From Streptomyces justiciae (GTDB taxonomy: Bacteria; Actinomycetota; Actinomycetes; Streptomycetales; Streptomycetaceae), in the NCBI RefSeq assembly GCF_015163075.1, contig NZ_JADDXU010000002.1:558001-622000 (forward strand): a stretch of DNA of 64,000 bases, read 5' to 3'. Positions 52,262-61,527 of the stretch are shown here, in pieces. The notes beneath the pieces were generated by a model, which searched no databases, was not told the DNA's origin, and saw only the letters and a program-made list of their open reading frames with translations. Made by a program: the position numbers and the translations under genes. Within the stretch, counting starts at the first letter, position 1; every line of letters begins with the position of its first letter.

Positions 52262-54775
52262 GTGACCCTCATCGATCAGCTGCCGCAGACCGCAGACCCC
52301 GACGCCCTCTACGAAGCCTTCGAGTCGTGGGCCGAGGAGCGCGGGCTCACGCTCTACCCCCATCAGGAGGAGGCGCTGATCGAGGTGGTCTCCGGTGCGA
52401 ACGTGATCGTGTCGACGCCCACCGGCTCCGGCAAGAGCATGATCGCGGCGGCCGCGCACTTCGCCGCGCTCGCCCGTGACGAGGTCACCTTCTACACGGC
52501 TCCGATCAAGGCGCTGGTCTCGGAGAAGTTCTTCGAGCTGTGCAAGATCTTCGGCACCGAGAACGTCGGCATGCTCACCGGCGACGCCTCCGTCAACTCC
52601 GACGCCCCCGTCATCTGCTGCACCGCCGAGGTGCTCGCGTCGATCGCGCTGCGCGACGGCAAGCAGGCGGACGTCGGCCAGGTCGTGATGGACGAGTTCC
52701 ACTTCTACGCCGAGGGCGACCGCGGCTGGGCCTGGCAGATCCCGATCCTGGAGCTGCCGCAGGCACAGTTCATCCTGATGTCGGCCACGCTCGGCGACGT
52801 CTCCATGTTCGAGAAGGACCTCACCCGCCGCACCGGCCGCCCGACGGCGGTGGTCCGCTCGGCGACCCGTCCGGTGCCGCTGTCCTACGAGTACAAGTTC
52901 ACCCCGCTCACCGAGACGCTGACCGAGCTGCTGCAGACCAGGCAGGCGCCGGTCTACATCGTGCACTTCACCCAGGCGCAGGCCGTGGAGCGGGCGCAGG
53001 CGCTGATGAGCATCAACATGTGCTCGAAGGAGGAGAAGGAGCAGATCGCCGATCTGATCGGCAACTTCCGCTTCACCACCAAGTTCGGCCGCAACCTCTC
53101 CCGTTACGTCCGGCACGGCATCGGGGTCCATCACGCCGGCATGCTGCCCAAGTACCGGCGGCTGGTGGAGAAGCTCGCGCAGGCGGGTCTGCTGAAGGTC
53201 ATCTGCGGTACCGACACGCTCGGCGTGGGCGTCAACGTGCCCATCCGCACGGTGCTGTTCACGGCCCTGACCAAGTACGACGGCAACCGCGTCCGCACCC
53301 TGCGCAACCGGGAGTTCCACCAGATCGCCGGCCGCGCCGGGCGGGCCGGATTCGACACGGCGGGCTTCGTCGTCGCCCAGGCGCCCGAGCACGTCATCGA
53401 GAACGAGAAGGCACTCGCCAAGGCCGGCGACGACCCGAAGAAGCGGCGCAAGGTGGTCCGCAAGAAGGCGCCGGAAGGCTTCGTCGGCTGGACGGAGAAT
53501 ACCTTCGAGAAGCTGATCGCCTCCGAACCGGAGCCGCTCACGTCCCGCTTCCGGGTGACGCACACGATGCTGCTGTCGGTGATCGCCCGCCCCGGCAACG
53601 CCTTCGAGGCCATGCGGCATCTGCTGGAGGACAACCACGAGCCGCGCAAGGCGCAGCTGAAGCACATCCGCCGGGCGATCGCCATCTACCGCTCGCTGCT
53701 GGACGGCGGCATCGTCGAGAAGCTGGACGAGCCGGACGCCGAGGGCCGTATCGTCCGCCTCACGGTCGACCTCCAGCAGGACTTCGCGCTGAACCAGCCG
53801 CTGTCCACCTTCGCCCTCGCCGCGTTCGAACTCCTCGACCCCGAATCGCCGTCCTACGCCCTGGACATGGTCTCCGTCGTCGAGTCGACGCTGGACGACC
53901 CGCGGCAGATCCTCGTCGCCCAGCTGAACAAGGCGAAGGGCGAGGCCGTCGCCGCGATGAAGGCCGACGGTGTGGAGTACGAGGAGCGTATGGAGCGCCT
54001 CCAGGACATCTCGTACCCGAAGCCTCTGGAGGAGCTGCTCTTCCACGCGTACAACACGTACCGCAAGAGCCATCCCTGGGTCGGCGACCATCCGCTCTCC
54101 CCGAAGTCCGTCATCCGTGACATGTACGAACGGGCGATGTCGTTCACGGAGTTGGTGTCCTTCTACGAGCTCGCCCGCACCGAGGGCATTGTCCTGCGCT
54201 ACCTCGCCAGTGCCTACAAGGCGCTGGACCACAACATCCCGGACGACCTCAAGTCCGAGGATCTCCAGGACCTGATCGAGTGGCTCGGCGAGATGGTCCG
54301 TCAGGTCGACTCCAGCCTGCTGGACGAGTGGGAGCAGCTCGCCAACCCGGAGGAGATGACCGCCGAGGAGGCCCAGGAGAAGGCCGACGAGGTCAAGCCG
54401 GTCACCACCAACGCGCGCGCCTTCCGTGTCCTGGTCCGCAACGCCATGTTCCGCCGCGTGGAGCTCGCCGCCCTGGACCAGGTGGAGGAGCTCGGCGAGC
54501 TGGACGCCGACGCCGGCTGGGACGCCGACGCGTGGGGCGAGGCGATGGACAAGTACTGGGACGAGTACGACGACCTCGGCACCGGCCCGGACGCCCGCGG
54601 CCCGAAGCTGCTCATCATCGAGGAGCAGCCGGAGAACCGCCTGTGGCGCGTCCGGCAGATCTTCGACGACCCGAACGACGACCACGACTGGGGCATCAGC
54701 GCGGAGGTCGACCTGACGGCCTCCGACGCGGAGGGCCGCGCGGTCGTCCGGGTCACCGACGTCGGCCAGCTGTGA
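52262..54775 (+). CDS. DEAD/DEAH-box helicase with C-terminal DUF3516 domain
   Basis: 837 residues. N-terminal superfamily 2 helicase core: Walker A PTGSGKSM region (52-59), motif II DEFH (144-147), SAT motif, and motif VI HQIAGRAGRAG. The C-terminal half (from about 430) matches DUF3516, which is joined to such helicases in actinobacteria. The sequence resembles the Ski2/Mtr4-like group, which supports RNA unwinding, but a substrate is not known. GTG 52262 gives the common VTLIDQLPQ start. The TesB gene follows 19 bases later. Confidence 0.93.
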   Translation: MTLIDQLPQTADPDALYEAFESWAEERGLTLYPHQEEALIEVVSGANVIVSTPTGSGKSMIAAAAHFAALARDEVTFYTAPIKALVSEKFFELCKIFGTENVGMLTGDASVNSDAPVICCTAEVLASIALRDGKQADVGQVVMDEFHFYAEGDRGWAWQIPILELPQAQFILMSATLGDVSMFEKDLTRRTGRPTAVVRSATRPVPLSYEYKFTPLTETLTELLQTRQAPVYIVHFTQAQAVERAQALMSINMCSKEEKEQIADLIGNFRFTTKFGRNLSRYVRHGIGVHHAGMLPKYRRLVEKLAQAGLLKVICGTDTLGVGVNVPIRTVLFTALTKYDGNRVRTLRNREFHQIAGRAGRAGFDTAGFVVAQAPEHVIENEKALAKAGDDPKKRRKVVRKKAPEGFVGWTENTFEKLIASEPEPLTSRFRVTHTMLLSVIARPGNAFEAMRHLLEDNHEPRKAQLKHIRRAIAIYRSLLDGGIVEKLDEPDAEGRIVRLTVDLQQDFALNQPLSTFALAAFELLDPESPSYALDMVSVVESTLDDPRQILVAQLNKAKGEAVAAMKADGVEYEERMERLQDISYPKPLEELLFHAYNTYRKSHPWVGDHPLSPKSVIRDMYERAMSFTELVSFYELARTEGIVLRYLASAYKALDHNIPDDLKSEDLQDLIEWLGEMVRQVDSSLLDEWEQLANPEEMTAEEAQEKADEVKPVTTNARAFRVLVRNAMFRRVELAALDQVEELGELDADAGWDADAWGEAMDKYWDEYDDLGTGPDARGPKLLIIEEQPENRLWRVRQIFDDPNDDHDWGISAEVDLTASDAEGRAVVRVTDVGQL

Positions 54776-54794
54776 GCACAGGAGAGACGCGGTC

Positions 54795-55664
54795 ATGACG
54801 ACGAACCCGGCCGAGCGACTGGTCGACCTTCTCGACCTGGAGCAGATCGAGGTCAACATCTTCCGGGGCCGCAGCCCGCAGGAGTCCCTGCAGCGGGTCT
54901 TCGGCGGACAGGTGGCGGGCCAGGCGCTGGTCGCCGCCGCCCGCACCACCGAGGGCGACCGGCCCGTGCACTCGCTGCACGCGTACTTCCTGCGCCCGGG
55001 CCGGCCGGGCGTGCCGATCGTGTACCAGGTCGAACGGGTGCGGGACGGCCGGTCGTTCACGACCCGTCGGGTCACCGCCGTGCAGCAGGGCCGCACGATC
55101 TTCAATCTCACCGCCTCCTTTCACAAGCCTGAGCAAGCGTCGTTCGAGCATCAGCTGCCACCGGCCCGCAAGGTCCCGGACCCCGAGTCCCTGCCGACGG
55201 TCACGGAGGAGATCCGCGAGCATCTGGGCGCGCTGCCGGAGCAGTTGGAGCGCATGGCGCGCCGTCAGCCCTTCGACATCCGCTATGTGGACCGGCTGCG
55301 CTGGACGCCCGAGGAGGTCAAGGACGCCGAGCCGCGCAGCGCGGTGTGGATGCGCGCGGTCGGGCCGCTCGGGGACGACCCGGTCGTGCACACCTGCGCG
55401 CTGACCTACGCCAGCGACATGACGCTCCTGGACGCCGTGCGCATCCCGGTGGAACCGCTGTGGGGGCCGCGCAGCTTCGACATCGCCTCGCTGGATCACG
55501 CCATGTGGTTCCACCGACCGTTCCGCGCGGACGAGTGGTTCCTCTACGACCAGGAGTCCCCGATCGCGACCGGCGGACGGGGCCTGGCGCGCGGGCGGAT
55601 CTACGACCTGGAGGGGCGCCTGCTGGTGTCCGTCGTCCAGGAAGGGCTCTTCCGGGCGCTGTAG
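54795..55664 (+). CDS. tesB: Acyl-CoA thioesterase II
   Basis: 289 residues with two hot-dog domains: GGQVAGQALVAAARTT near residue 37, PVHSLHAYFLRPG, and C-terminal SLDHAMWFHRPFRADEWFLYD containing the catalytic Asp region. Hydrolyses acyl-CoA to free acid and CoA. Sits 19 bases after the helicase gene, probably in the same transcript. Confidence 0.93.
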   Translation: MTTNPAERLVDLLDLEQIEVNIFRGRSPQESLQRVFGGQVAGQALVAAARTTEGDRPVHSLHAYFLRPGRPGVPIVYQVERVRDGRSFTTRRVTAVQQGRTIFNLTASFHKPEQASFEHQLPPARKVPDPESLPTVTEEIREHLGALPEQLERMARRQPFDIRYVDRLRWTPEEVKDAEPRSAVWMRAVGPLGDDPVVHTCALTYASDMTLLDAVRIPVEPLWGPRSFDIASLDHAMWFHRPFRADEWFLYDQESPIATGGRGLARGRIYDLEGRLLVSVVQEGLFRAL

Positions 55665-55706
55665 GTCCGGGGCCGGGCGGGTACGTGGCGTGCACGCGCC
55701 TTTCCG

Positions 55707-56627
55707 TCATGCGCTTCTGCGACGCAGCCAGCCCAGCAATCGTCGGGGCGATTCCGCGGGGGCGGCTTCGTCGGGCGGGGGCGGTGGTGTGGTCGGCCGC
55801 CGCTCCCCTGTGGGGCGCGGCTCGGTCGGCCGCTGCTCCCCCGCCGGGCGTGGCGCGGGCCGGAGGGTGCGGGCGTCCTCCATGGTCCGGGCCAGTTCGG
55901 TCCGCAGTCGGCTGATCTCGTCCGGGTCGTCGGCCGTCATGATCCGCTCGGTGAGGTGCGCGGCCGGTGTGCCCGGGGCGCCCTGGTTCGGCGGCACGGG
56001 GCGAAAGCGGTTCAGATAGGAGCGCTCGTACGGGTCGCGGACGAGCTCCGCGATCTGGGCGGGGTCGAGGAAGGCGGCAAGGGCTCCGGCGCTCTCCCAC
56101 GGGCCGTCGGCCACCCGCAGCAGGAACTCCCGGTGCCGGGCACGCCAGTTGCGGGGACGCAGGTCCACACCCTCCTCCAGCAGGCCCCGCATGCCCTCGG
56201 GTGTGCGACGGGCGTGCAGCAGCGGGGTGTTCCGCTCGTCGGCGGCGAACTGCTCGAGTTCCTCGGCGAGATAGAGCCAGACGACGGCCCGATACCGGTT
56301 GAGATAGAAGCGCACCGGCGCCACCACACCGAGGCGTGCCAGGCGGGTGAACCTGCCGACGGGGATGTCCATGACGTCCGCGCCCTCGGTGGTGCCCACG
56401 ACCCGCACCCGCTGCTGGAACGCTTCGGGGAAGTCGTCCTCCGCGCGGAGCCGGTCCAGTTCGGTGCGGGGGACCCGGCGGCCCCCTCCCCCTTCGTCGG
56501 GCACGGTCCGGATATGGCCGAGATGCACGCCCAGGTCGAACTCGTTGCGCTTCAGACCCAGTTCGCGCGCCGCGCGGCCCGGGGTGAGAGTGAGCTGCTG
56601 AGGCCTGGTGAGGGTGCTGCCTGTCAT
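55707..56627 (-). CDS. DUF6397 family protein, HTH-like N-terminus
   Basis: 306 residues. The N-terminal part (LTLTPGRAARELGLKRNEFDLGVHLG, then a second segment MDIPVGRFTRLARLGVVAPVRFY) looks like two MerR-like or excisionase-like helix-turn-helix units. The C-terminal 80 residues are Pro/Arg-rich and end LLGWLRRR. Matches the Streptomyces DUF6397 family, function unknown. A DNA-binding role is inference. Confidence 0.75.
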   Translation of the reverse strand: MTGSTLTRPQQLTLTPGRAARELGLKRNEFDLGVHLGHIRTVPDEGGGGRRVPRTELDRLRAEDDFPEAFQQRVRVVGTTEGADVMDIPVGRFTRLARLGVVAPVRFYLNRYRAVVWLYLAEELEQFAADERNTPLLHARRTPEGMRGLLEEGVDLRPRNWRARHREFLLRVADGPWESAGALAAFLDPAQIAELVRDPYERSYLNRFRPVPPNQGAPGTPAAHLTERIMTADDPDEISRLRTELARTMEDARTLRPAPRPAGEQRPTEPRPTGERRPTTPPPPPDEAAPAESPRRLLGWLRRRSA

Positions 56628-56753
56628 CGTCGTACTCCCCCGTGGAGTCGGTGCTCACGCTGTGTGCGTTCGCCGTGACAAAAACCGTAGCCGGTCGGGC
56701 GAATCTCGGAGCGGGCCTGTGGATAACTCCACGGGAGATGACGAATCAGCAGG

Positions 56754-57167
56754 TCAGAGGTCTATGGCCGAACTCCGCTCGGGCTGGCGGACGTCCACGC
56801 CGAGGTGCTCGCCGACCCGGTTGACGAGCAGCGTCATCTCGTAGGCGATCTGACCGATGTCGGCCTGCGCGCCGCTGAGCACGCACAGGCAGCTGCCGGT
56901 GCCCGCCGCGGTGACGAACAGCACCGCGTCGTCGAACTCGACCATCGTCTGGCGGACTCTGCCCGCGCCGAAGTGCCGGCCGGAGCCCTTGGCCAGGCTG
57001 TGCAGTCCGGACGAGACGGCGGCGAGGTGCTCGGCGTCCTCGCGTCGCAGACCCGTGCTGGCCCCCGCCACCAGGCCGTCGTTGGACAGCACCAACGCGT
57101 GCCGGACGTGGTCGACACGCTCGGTCAGATCGTCCAGCAGCCAGCCGAGTCCCTGGTTCTGCGCCAT
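56754..57167 (-). CDS. Extra roadblock/LC7 domain protein (second CvnB-like)
   Basis: 137 residues, closely similar to CvnB at 58510-58944: LDWLLDD-type start (LGWLLDDLTERVDHVRHALVLS), GLRREDAEHLAAVSSGLHSLAKG and VGEHLGVDVRQ. Roadblock proteins bind small GTPases and regulate their state. ATG 57167 has GGAG close upstream. It lies 152 bases after cvnD on the same strand, separated by alternative hairpins, so it may be expressed at a lower or separate level. Confidence 0.88.
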   Translation of the reverse strand: MAQNQGLGWLLDDLTERVDHVRHALVLSNDGLVAGASTGLRREDAEHLAAVSSGLHSLAKGSGRHFGAGRVRQTMVEFDDAVLFVTAAGTGSCLCVLSGAQADIGQIAYEMTLLVNRVGEHLGVDVRQPERSSAIDL

Positions 57168-57276
57168 GTCTCCGTCTCCCCGTGTGACGTCTCCCCCTGG
57201 CCGGAGGAGTTCCTCGCCACCCTTCCCGACGACCGGTGCCGGGGGCAAGGAGAACAGGGCATGGCACAGGTAAGAA

Positions 57277-57315
57277 CGGCGGCCTTCGGTCAGTTCGCCG
57301 CCGAAGCGCTGACCG
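57277..57315. other. Two interleaved inverted repeats between cvnD and extra roadblock gene
   Basis: Stem A pairs CGGCGGC (57277-57283) with GCCGCCG (57297-57303). Stem B pairs CGGTCAG (57287-57293) with CTGACCG (57309-57315), strengthened by TTCG/CGAA. The order A1-B1-A2-B2 means they are mutually exclusive or form a pseudoknot. The region begins 5 bases after the cvnD stop. Confidence 0.55.
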
Positions 57316-57319
57316 GGGC

Positions 57320-57928
57320 TCAGCCCACCGAGTCGAGGAGCCGGGCGGTGTGCATCCGACCGGCGTACTCGACGAGCCGGATCAGCACCTCCTTCCCCGA
57401 GTCGCGGTCCCGGGCGTCGCACAGCACCACCGGGGTGCCGCGGTCCAGGTCGAGGGCGCGCGAGACGTCCTGAGCACCGTAAGTGCGGGCACCCGTGAAG
57501 CAGTTGACGGCCACCACGAACGGGATGTGGCGGTGCTCGAAGTAGTCGACCGCGGGGAAGCAGTCCTCCAGCCGCCGGGTGTCCGCGAGGACCACGGCCC
57601 CGAGGGCTCCCTGCGACAACTCGTCCCACAGGAACCAGAAACGGTCCTGCCCGGGGGTGCCGAAGAGATAGAGGGAGAGGCCGGAGCGGATGGTGATGCG
57701 GCCGAAGTCCATGGCGACCGTCGTCGTGACCTTCTGGTCCACGCCGTCCGTGTCGTCGACCAACTGACCGGCCTCGCTGAGCAGTTCCTCGGTCCGCAGC
57801 GGCCTGATCTCACTGACCGCGCCCACCAGGGTCGTCTTGCCCACGCCGAATCCGCCGGCGACCAGTATCTTCAACGCCAGCGCGGCCTGCTCGCCGCCGC
57901 CCTGGGCATCGGAAGTCTCGGAGACCAT
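57320..57928 (-). CDS. cvnD: Conservon GTP-binding protein CvnD
   Basis: 202 residues of a Ras-like/GTP-binding (ATP/GTP-binding) protein: P-loop GGFGVGKTT (25-33), FGTPGQDRFWFLWDE switch region, and VAVNCFTG in place of the usual NKxD. This is the GTPase of the four-gene conservon. Unlike typical conservons it is separated from CvnC by 147 bases holding a hairpin at 58004-58018, so it may have its own promoter. Confidence 0.92.
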   Translation of the reverse strand: MVSETSDAQGGGEQAALALKILVAGGFGVGKTTLVGAVSEIRPLRTEELLSEAGQLVDDTDGVDQKVTTTVAMDFGRITIRSGLSLYLFGTPGQDRFWFLWDELSQGALGAVVLADTRRLEDCFPAVDYFEHRHIPFVVAVNCFTGARTYGAQDVSRALDLDRGTPVVLCDARDRDSGKEVLIRLVEYAGRMHTARLLDSVG

Positions 57929-58003
57929 CGATCACTTCTCTCGGGAGTGCCGGCAACGGTCGGCGGTGCAGGTGCGTGAAGTCAGCATGATGACAACTGC
58001 GGC

Positions 58004-58018
58004 ACCCCTTCGAGGGGT
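58004..58018. terminator. Hairpin between cvnC and cvnD
   Basis: ACCCCT (58004-58009) and AGGGGT (58013-58018) pair across TCG. It lies in the 147-base gap after cvnC and could attenuate readthrough into cvnD. No U-tract follows on the minus strand. Confidence 0.35.
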
Positions 58019-58075
58019 TGGACCGCTATTAGACCGATGTGACCGAGTCGTGGGCATGCGCTTTCGAGGTTTCAT

Positions 58076-58489
58076 CTACAGAGCTCGCAGTCCTTCGATG
58101 ACCTCGCGCAGAATCCGTTCGTCAGGAAGCTGCGCGGGCGGCACGGGGCGGCTGACGGTGACGCAGCCGAGTTCCAGGAGGTCACCGAGCAGCACCCGGA
58201 CCACGCCCACGGGCAGGTCCGCGCCCGCGGCGAGTTCGGCGACGGACTGGGTCTCCAGGCGGCACAGTTCGATCAGCGCCCGGTGTTCCGGCCCCAGCGA
58301 CGTGTCCTCGTCGGGGCCGGGTGCCGCCGCGTCCAGCGTGACGAGGGCGATCAGGTCGAAGCGCACCCCGGTGGGGCCGGGTTTGGTCCGTCCGCCCGTC
58401 ATGGCGTACGGGCGGACGAGGGGTCCGGCCTCGCCGTCGTACCACTGGCTGCCCTGCTCGCGCGGGGCGCCCGTCATGTCCTCCGTCAT
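58076..58489 (-). CDS. cvnC: Conservon DUF742 protein CvnC
   Basis: 137 residues with the DUF742 pattern: GPLVRPYAMTGGRTKPG, FDLIALVTLD, LELCRLETQSVAELAAGADLPVGV (here IELCRLET) and a C-terminal winged-helix-like ERILREVIEGLRAL. ATG 58489 has AAGGCGG 7 bases upstream; ATG 58513, overlapping the CvnB stop, is also possible. Works with CvnA, B and D in the conservon. Confidence 0.92.
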   Translation of the reverse strand: MTEDMTGAPREQGSQWYDGEAGPLVRPYAMTGGRTKPGPTGVRFDLIALVTLDAAAPGPDEDTSLGPEHRALIELCRLETQSVAELAAGADLPVGVVRVLLGDLLELGCVTVSRPVPPAQLPDERILREVIEGLRAL

Positions 58490-58509
58490 GGGCGGACCGC
58501 CTTCTCGTC

Positions 58510-58944
58510 TCATCCGGCGGGCGGCCGTGCGGCTACCCGCGGCGCCGTGTACAGGTGCTCGCCGACGCGTTTGACCAGGCGGGCCATCTCGTAGGCCACG
58601 AGGCCGATGTCGGCGGTCACGGCCGTGAGGAGGGCGAGGCAGGAGCCGTCGCCGGCGGCGGCCACGAAGAGGAAGCCGTCGTCCATCTCGACCATCGTCT
58701 GCCGCACCCCGCCTGCGCCGAAGTGGCGTCCGGCTCCCTTGGCGAGGCTGTGGAAGCCGGAGGCGACCGCGGCGAGGTGTTCCGCGTCCTCGCGGCGCAG
58801 GTCGGTCGACGCCCCCACGGCGAGGCCGTCGTTGGACAGCACCACGGCGTGCCGTACCTCGCTGACGCGCAGCACCAGGTCGTCCAGCAGCCAGTCGAGT
58901 TCGCCGGACCGCTGAGCGGCCCTCATGGCCGGGTCCTGGATCAT
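58510..58944 (-). CDS. cvnB: Conservon roadblock/LC7 protein CvnB
   Basis: 144 residues: LDWLLDDLVLRVSEVRHAVVLS, GASTDLRREDAEHLAAVASG and GAGGVRQTMVEMDDGFLFV define the roadblock fold. AAGGAGA lies upstream of ATG 58944, which overlaps the CvnA stop by 4 bases. Thought to interact with CvnD and act on its nucleotide state. The second copy at 56754-57167 is a close paralogue. Confidence 0.93.
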   Translation of the reverse strand: MIQDPAMRAAQRSGELDWLLDDLVLRVSEVRHAVVLSNDGLAVGASTDLRREDAEHLAAVASGFHSLAKGAGRHFGAGGVRQTMVEMDDGFLFVAAAGDGSCLALLTAVTADIGLVAYEMARLVKRVGEHLYTAPRVAARPPAG

Positions 58945-61484
58945 GCGGGGTCTCCTTCGCTGCTGTCTCTTGGCGCGGGGGAATCCGGGGCGGCGCCGTG
59001 TCCGGGCCGGCGGCCGCCGCCGCGCGCCCAGCCGTCGCGGTAGGCCGCCATCCGGTCCCGTACGAGCTCGGGGGTGCGCCGGTCGTCGCCCGGTGGCGCG
59101 GGCCGCGGTTCCGGTTCCTCGGTGCGCGGCGCACGCAGCTGAGGAGCCAGGCTTGCCTGCCGGACGCGACGCGGGAGGTCGTCCGAGGCGTCCGGTCCTT
59201 CGGGGTCCTCCTGGGGACGGTGCAGCCGCAGGGTGGCGACGCCGGGGGGCGGGGTGTCACCTGCGGACTCCGCCCTCGCCGTCGCCCTGTTCTCGGCCGG
59301 GGCCGGTGCGGGGGCCACCAGTGCGGGTCGGTCGGCCGGCGCGTGGACGGATTCCTGGAGCTGGGCGGCGCCGGGCACGCGCGCGTACTCGCGTTCCGCG
59401 TCGGCCGCCTTGCGGGGGGAACGTTCCTCCGCTCCGCTGTGCAGCAGGGCGGTGGGCAGCAGGACGACCGCGGTGGTGCCGCCGTACGGCGAGGTGCGCA
59501 GGTGCACCTTGATGCCGTGCCGGGCCGCCAGCCGGCTGACCACGAACAAGCCGAGCCGGTCGCTGTCGAAGAGGTCGAGCGCCTCGGACTGCTCGATGCG
59601 GCGGTTGGCCTCGGTGAGGGTGTCCTTGCCCATGCCGAGGCCGCGGTCCTCGACCTCGACGGCGTAGCCGTTGCCGACGGGTTCGCCGGTGACGCGCACG
59701 CGCGTGTGCGGCGGTGAGAACTGTGCGGCGTTCTCGACGATCTCCGCGAGCAGGTGGGTGAGGTCGGCGACGGCGCCGCCGACCACGGACGCCTCGGGGA
59801 GCTGGCGTACCTCCACGCGCGCGTAGTCCTCGACTTCGGAGACGGCCGCGCGGACCACGTTGGTCAGGGAGACCGGCATGCGCCAGGCCCGGCCGGGTGC
59901 GGCGCCGGAGAGGATGATCAGGCTCTCCGCGTGCCGGCGCATACGGGTGGTGAGGTGGTCGAGGCGGAACAGGTCGCTCAGCTCGCCCGGGTCGTCGGAA
60001 CGGCGCTCCATGCTGTCCAGGAGGCTCAGCTGACGGTGGACCAGGACCTGGCTGCGCCGGGCGAGGTTGACGAACACCCCGGAGATGCCGCTGGCCAGCT
60101 CGGCACGCTCCACGGCGGCCCGCAGCGCGGCCCGGTGCACGGTGCCGAGGGCCTCGGCGACCTGACCCGTCTCGTCCTCGGAGGGCGGCCCGGACGGGGC
60201 CTCCGCGCGGATGTCGATCTCCTCCCCGGCCCGCAGTTTCCGCATGGCCTCGGGGAGTTTGCGCCGGGCGATCTCCAGGGCGCTGTTGCGCAGGCTCACC
60301 AGCTCGACGACCAGACCGCGTCCGATGCGCACGGAGATGACCAGGGAGGCGGCGACGGCGATGAGACCGAGCAGGACGGCCGCGCCGGCCGGGGTGAGCA
60401 GTCCGCGGGTGAACGGGTCGGCGCGGTCGGCGACCCCGCGTCCCGCGTCGGCCTCGATCGTCCGCATGCCGTTCTGCACGCGCGCGTGTGCCTTCGTCCA
60501 AGTGGCTTCAGGTGCCGCGTTGATCGCGGAAGCGCCCGCGCGGCTCGTGAGGACCCTGTCCTCGACGGTGGCGACGGCGACGTAGTCACCGCCGTCGGCG
60601 AGGTCCCGCCAGGCGGTGCGTTCGGAGCCGCGCAGATCGGCGACGGCGGACTCGGTGAGGGCGCGGCGGGTGTCGACGGCGCCGGTGAACAGCCGCAGCC
60701 GCGTGCCGTCGAGGCGTCCGGCGAGCCGTGCGCTGGAGAGCACCACGTCCTCCTGGGCCAGGGCCTCGCCCGCGCGGGAGAACTCGAGCAGCACGCGCGC
60801 GTCGGAGCCCAGTTGGGCGTCCTGGATGCCGGTGAGGGCGCCGCCGACGGAGAAGGCCGTCGAGATGGTGCGGGTGTAGCGGCCGTAGGTCTCGTCCCAG
60901 CCCGCGCGGCGGTCGAGGACCGCGGTGCGCAGGGAGCTCAGTTCCTCGGCGCCGCTGACGAAGGCCTCGAGGCGCTGGGCCACTCCGGCGGGCAGCTCCT
61001 CGCTGTCCGCGACGGTGTTGCCTTCGCCGAGCCGCAGTTCCGCGACGGCCTTGTCGGTGCGGTCCGCGAGGGCCTTGAGGTCGTCGGCGCGGTTGGCGGC
61101 CGGGTCGGTGGCATAGCGGACCGCGGCCGCGCGCTCGGCCTGGAGGGCGGCGACGGCCGCCGCGACCGGGGTGCGGATCTCGGAGTCGACGCGCTGCAAC
61201 TGCCGTAGCCGGGAGACGTCCTGGGCGGTGCTCACGGTGGCGTACGCCCACAGGGCTAGCAGGGAGACCACCGGCACCATCAGCAGGCAGACGATCTTGG
61301 CGCGCACGGTGCGCGGGCGTATCCGCCAGCCGCCCACGCGCGTGGGCGGGTCGTCGGGGACGGCGCCCATCGGTTCGTCCGGCCCTTCGTCGGCCGGTGG
61401 TCCGGCGTGTGCGCGGCGGCCGCGGGCCGGGCCGGCGTTCGGTGGCTCGGAGCCGGTCGTGGGGGTCCTACGGGGTGTTCGCAT
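58941..61484 (-). CDS. cvnA: Conservon sensor kinase-like protein CvnA
   Basis: 847 residues: N-terminal disordered region (1-55), membrane helix (about 63-85), a nitrate-sensor-like extracytoplasmic domain to about 365, a second membrane helix and a HAMP linker. A HATPase domain follows (EIVENAAQFSPP, DRGLGMG, LGLFVVSRLAARHG). The C-terminal 180 residues are Pro/Ala/Arg-rich. No convincing phosphoacceptor H-box is seen, as in other CvnA proteins. AGGAGG precedes ATG 61484 closely. Heads the conservon; the upstream MHYT gene is 43 bases away. Confidence 0.92.
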   Translation of the reverse strand: MRTPRRTPTTGSEPPNAGPARGRRAHAGPPADEGPDEPMGAVPDDPPTRVGGWRIRPRTVRAKIVCLLMVPVVSLLALWAYATVSTAQDVSRLRQLQRVDSEIRTPVAAAVAALQAERAAAVRYATDPAANRADDLKALADRTDKAVAELRLGEGNTVADSEELPAGVAQRLEAFVSGAEELSSLRTAVLDRRAGWDETYGRYTRTISTAFSVGGALTGIQDAQLGSDARVLLEFSRAGEALAQEDVVLSSARLAGRLDGTRLRLFTGAVDTRRALTESAVADLRGSERTAWRDLADGGDYVAVATVEDRVLTSRAGASAINAAPEATWTKAHARVQNGMRTIEADAGRGVADRADPFTRGLLTPAGAAVLLGLIAVAASLVISVRIGRGLVVELVSLRNSALEIARRKLPEAMRKLRAGEEIDIRAEAPSGPPSEDETGQVAEALGTVHRAALRAAVERAELASGISGVFVNLARRSQVLVHRQLSLLDSMERRSDDPGELSDLFRLDHLTTRMRRHAESLIILSGAAPGRAWRMPVSLTNVVRAAVSEVEDYARVEVRQLPEASVVGGAVADLTHLLAEIVENAAQFSPPHTRVRVTGEPVGNGYAVEVEDRGLGMGKDTLTEANRRIEQSEALDLFDSDRLGLFVVSRLAARHGIKVHLRTSPYGGTTAVVLLPTALLHSGAEERSPRKAADAEREYARVPGAAQLQESVHAPADRPALVAPAPAPAENRATARAESAGDTPPPGVATLRLHRPQEDPEGPDASDDLPRRVRQASLAPQLRAPRTEEPEPRPAPPGDDRRTPELVRDRMAAYRDGWARGGGRRPGHGAAPDSPAPRDSSEGDPA

Positions 61485-61527
61485 GGCCTCCTGCCTCGGA
61501 GAGTGGTTCGGCTCGCCCGGCGGGCCC

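Noticed and set aside
49667..55111. Long minus-strand open frame of about 1800 codons over the helicase and sigma/anti-sigma genes
   Set aside because: It is antisense to several well-supported genes. Long spurious frames are expected at this GC content, and its translation is low-complexity without family similarity.
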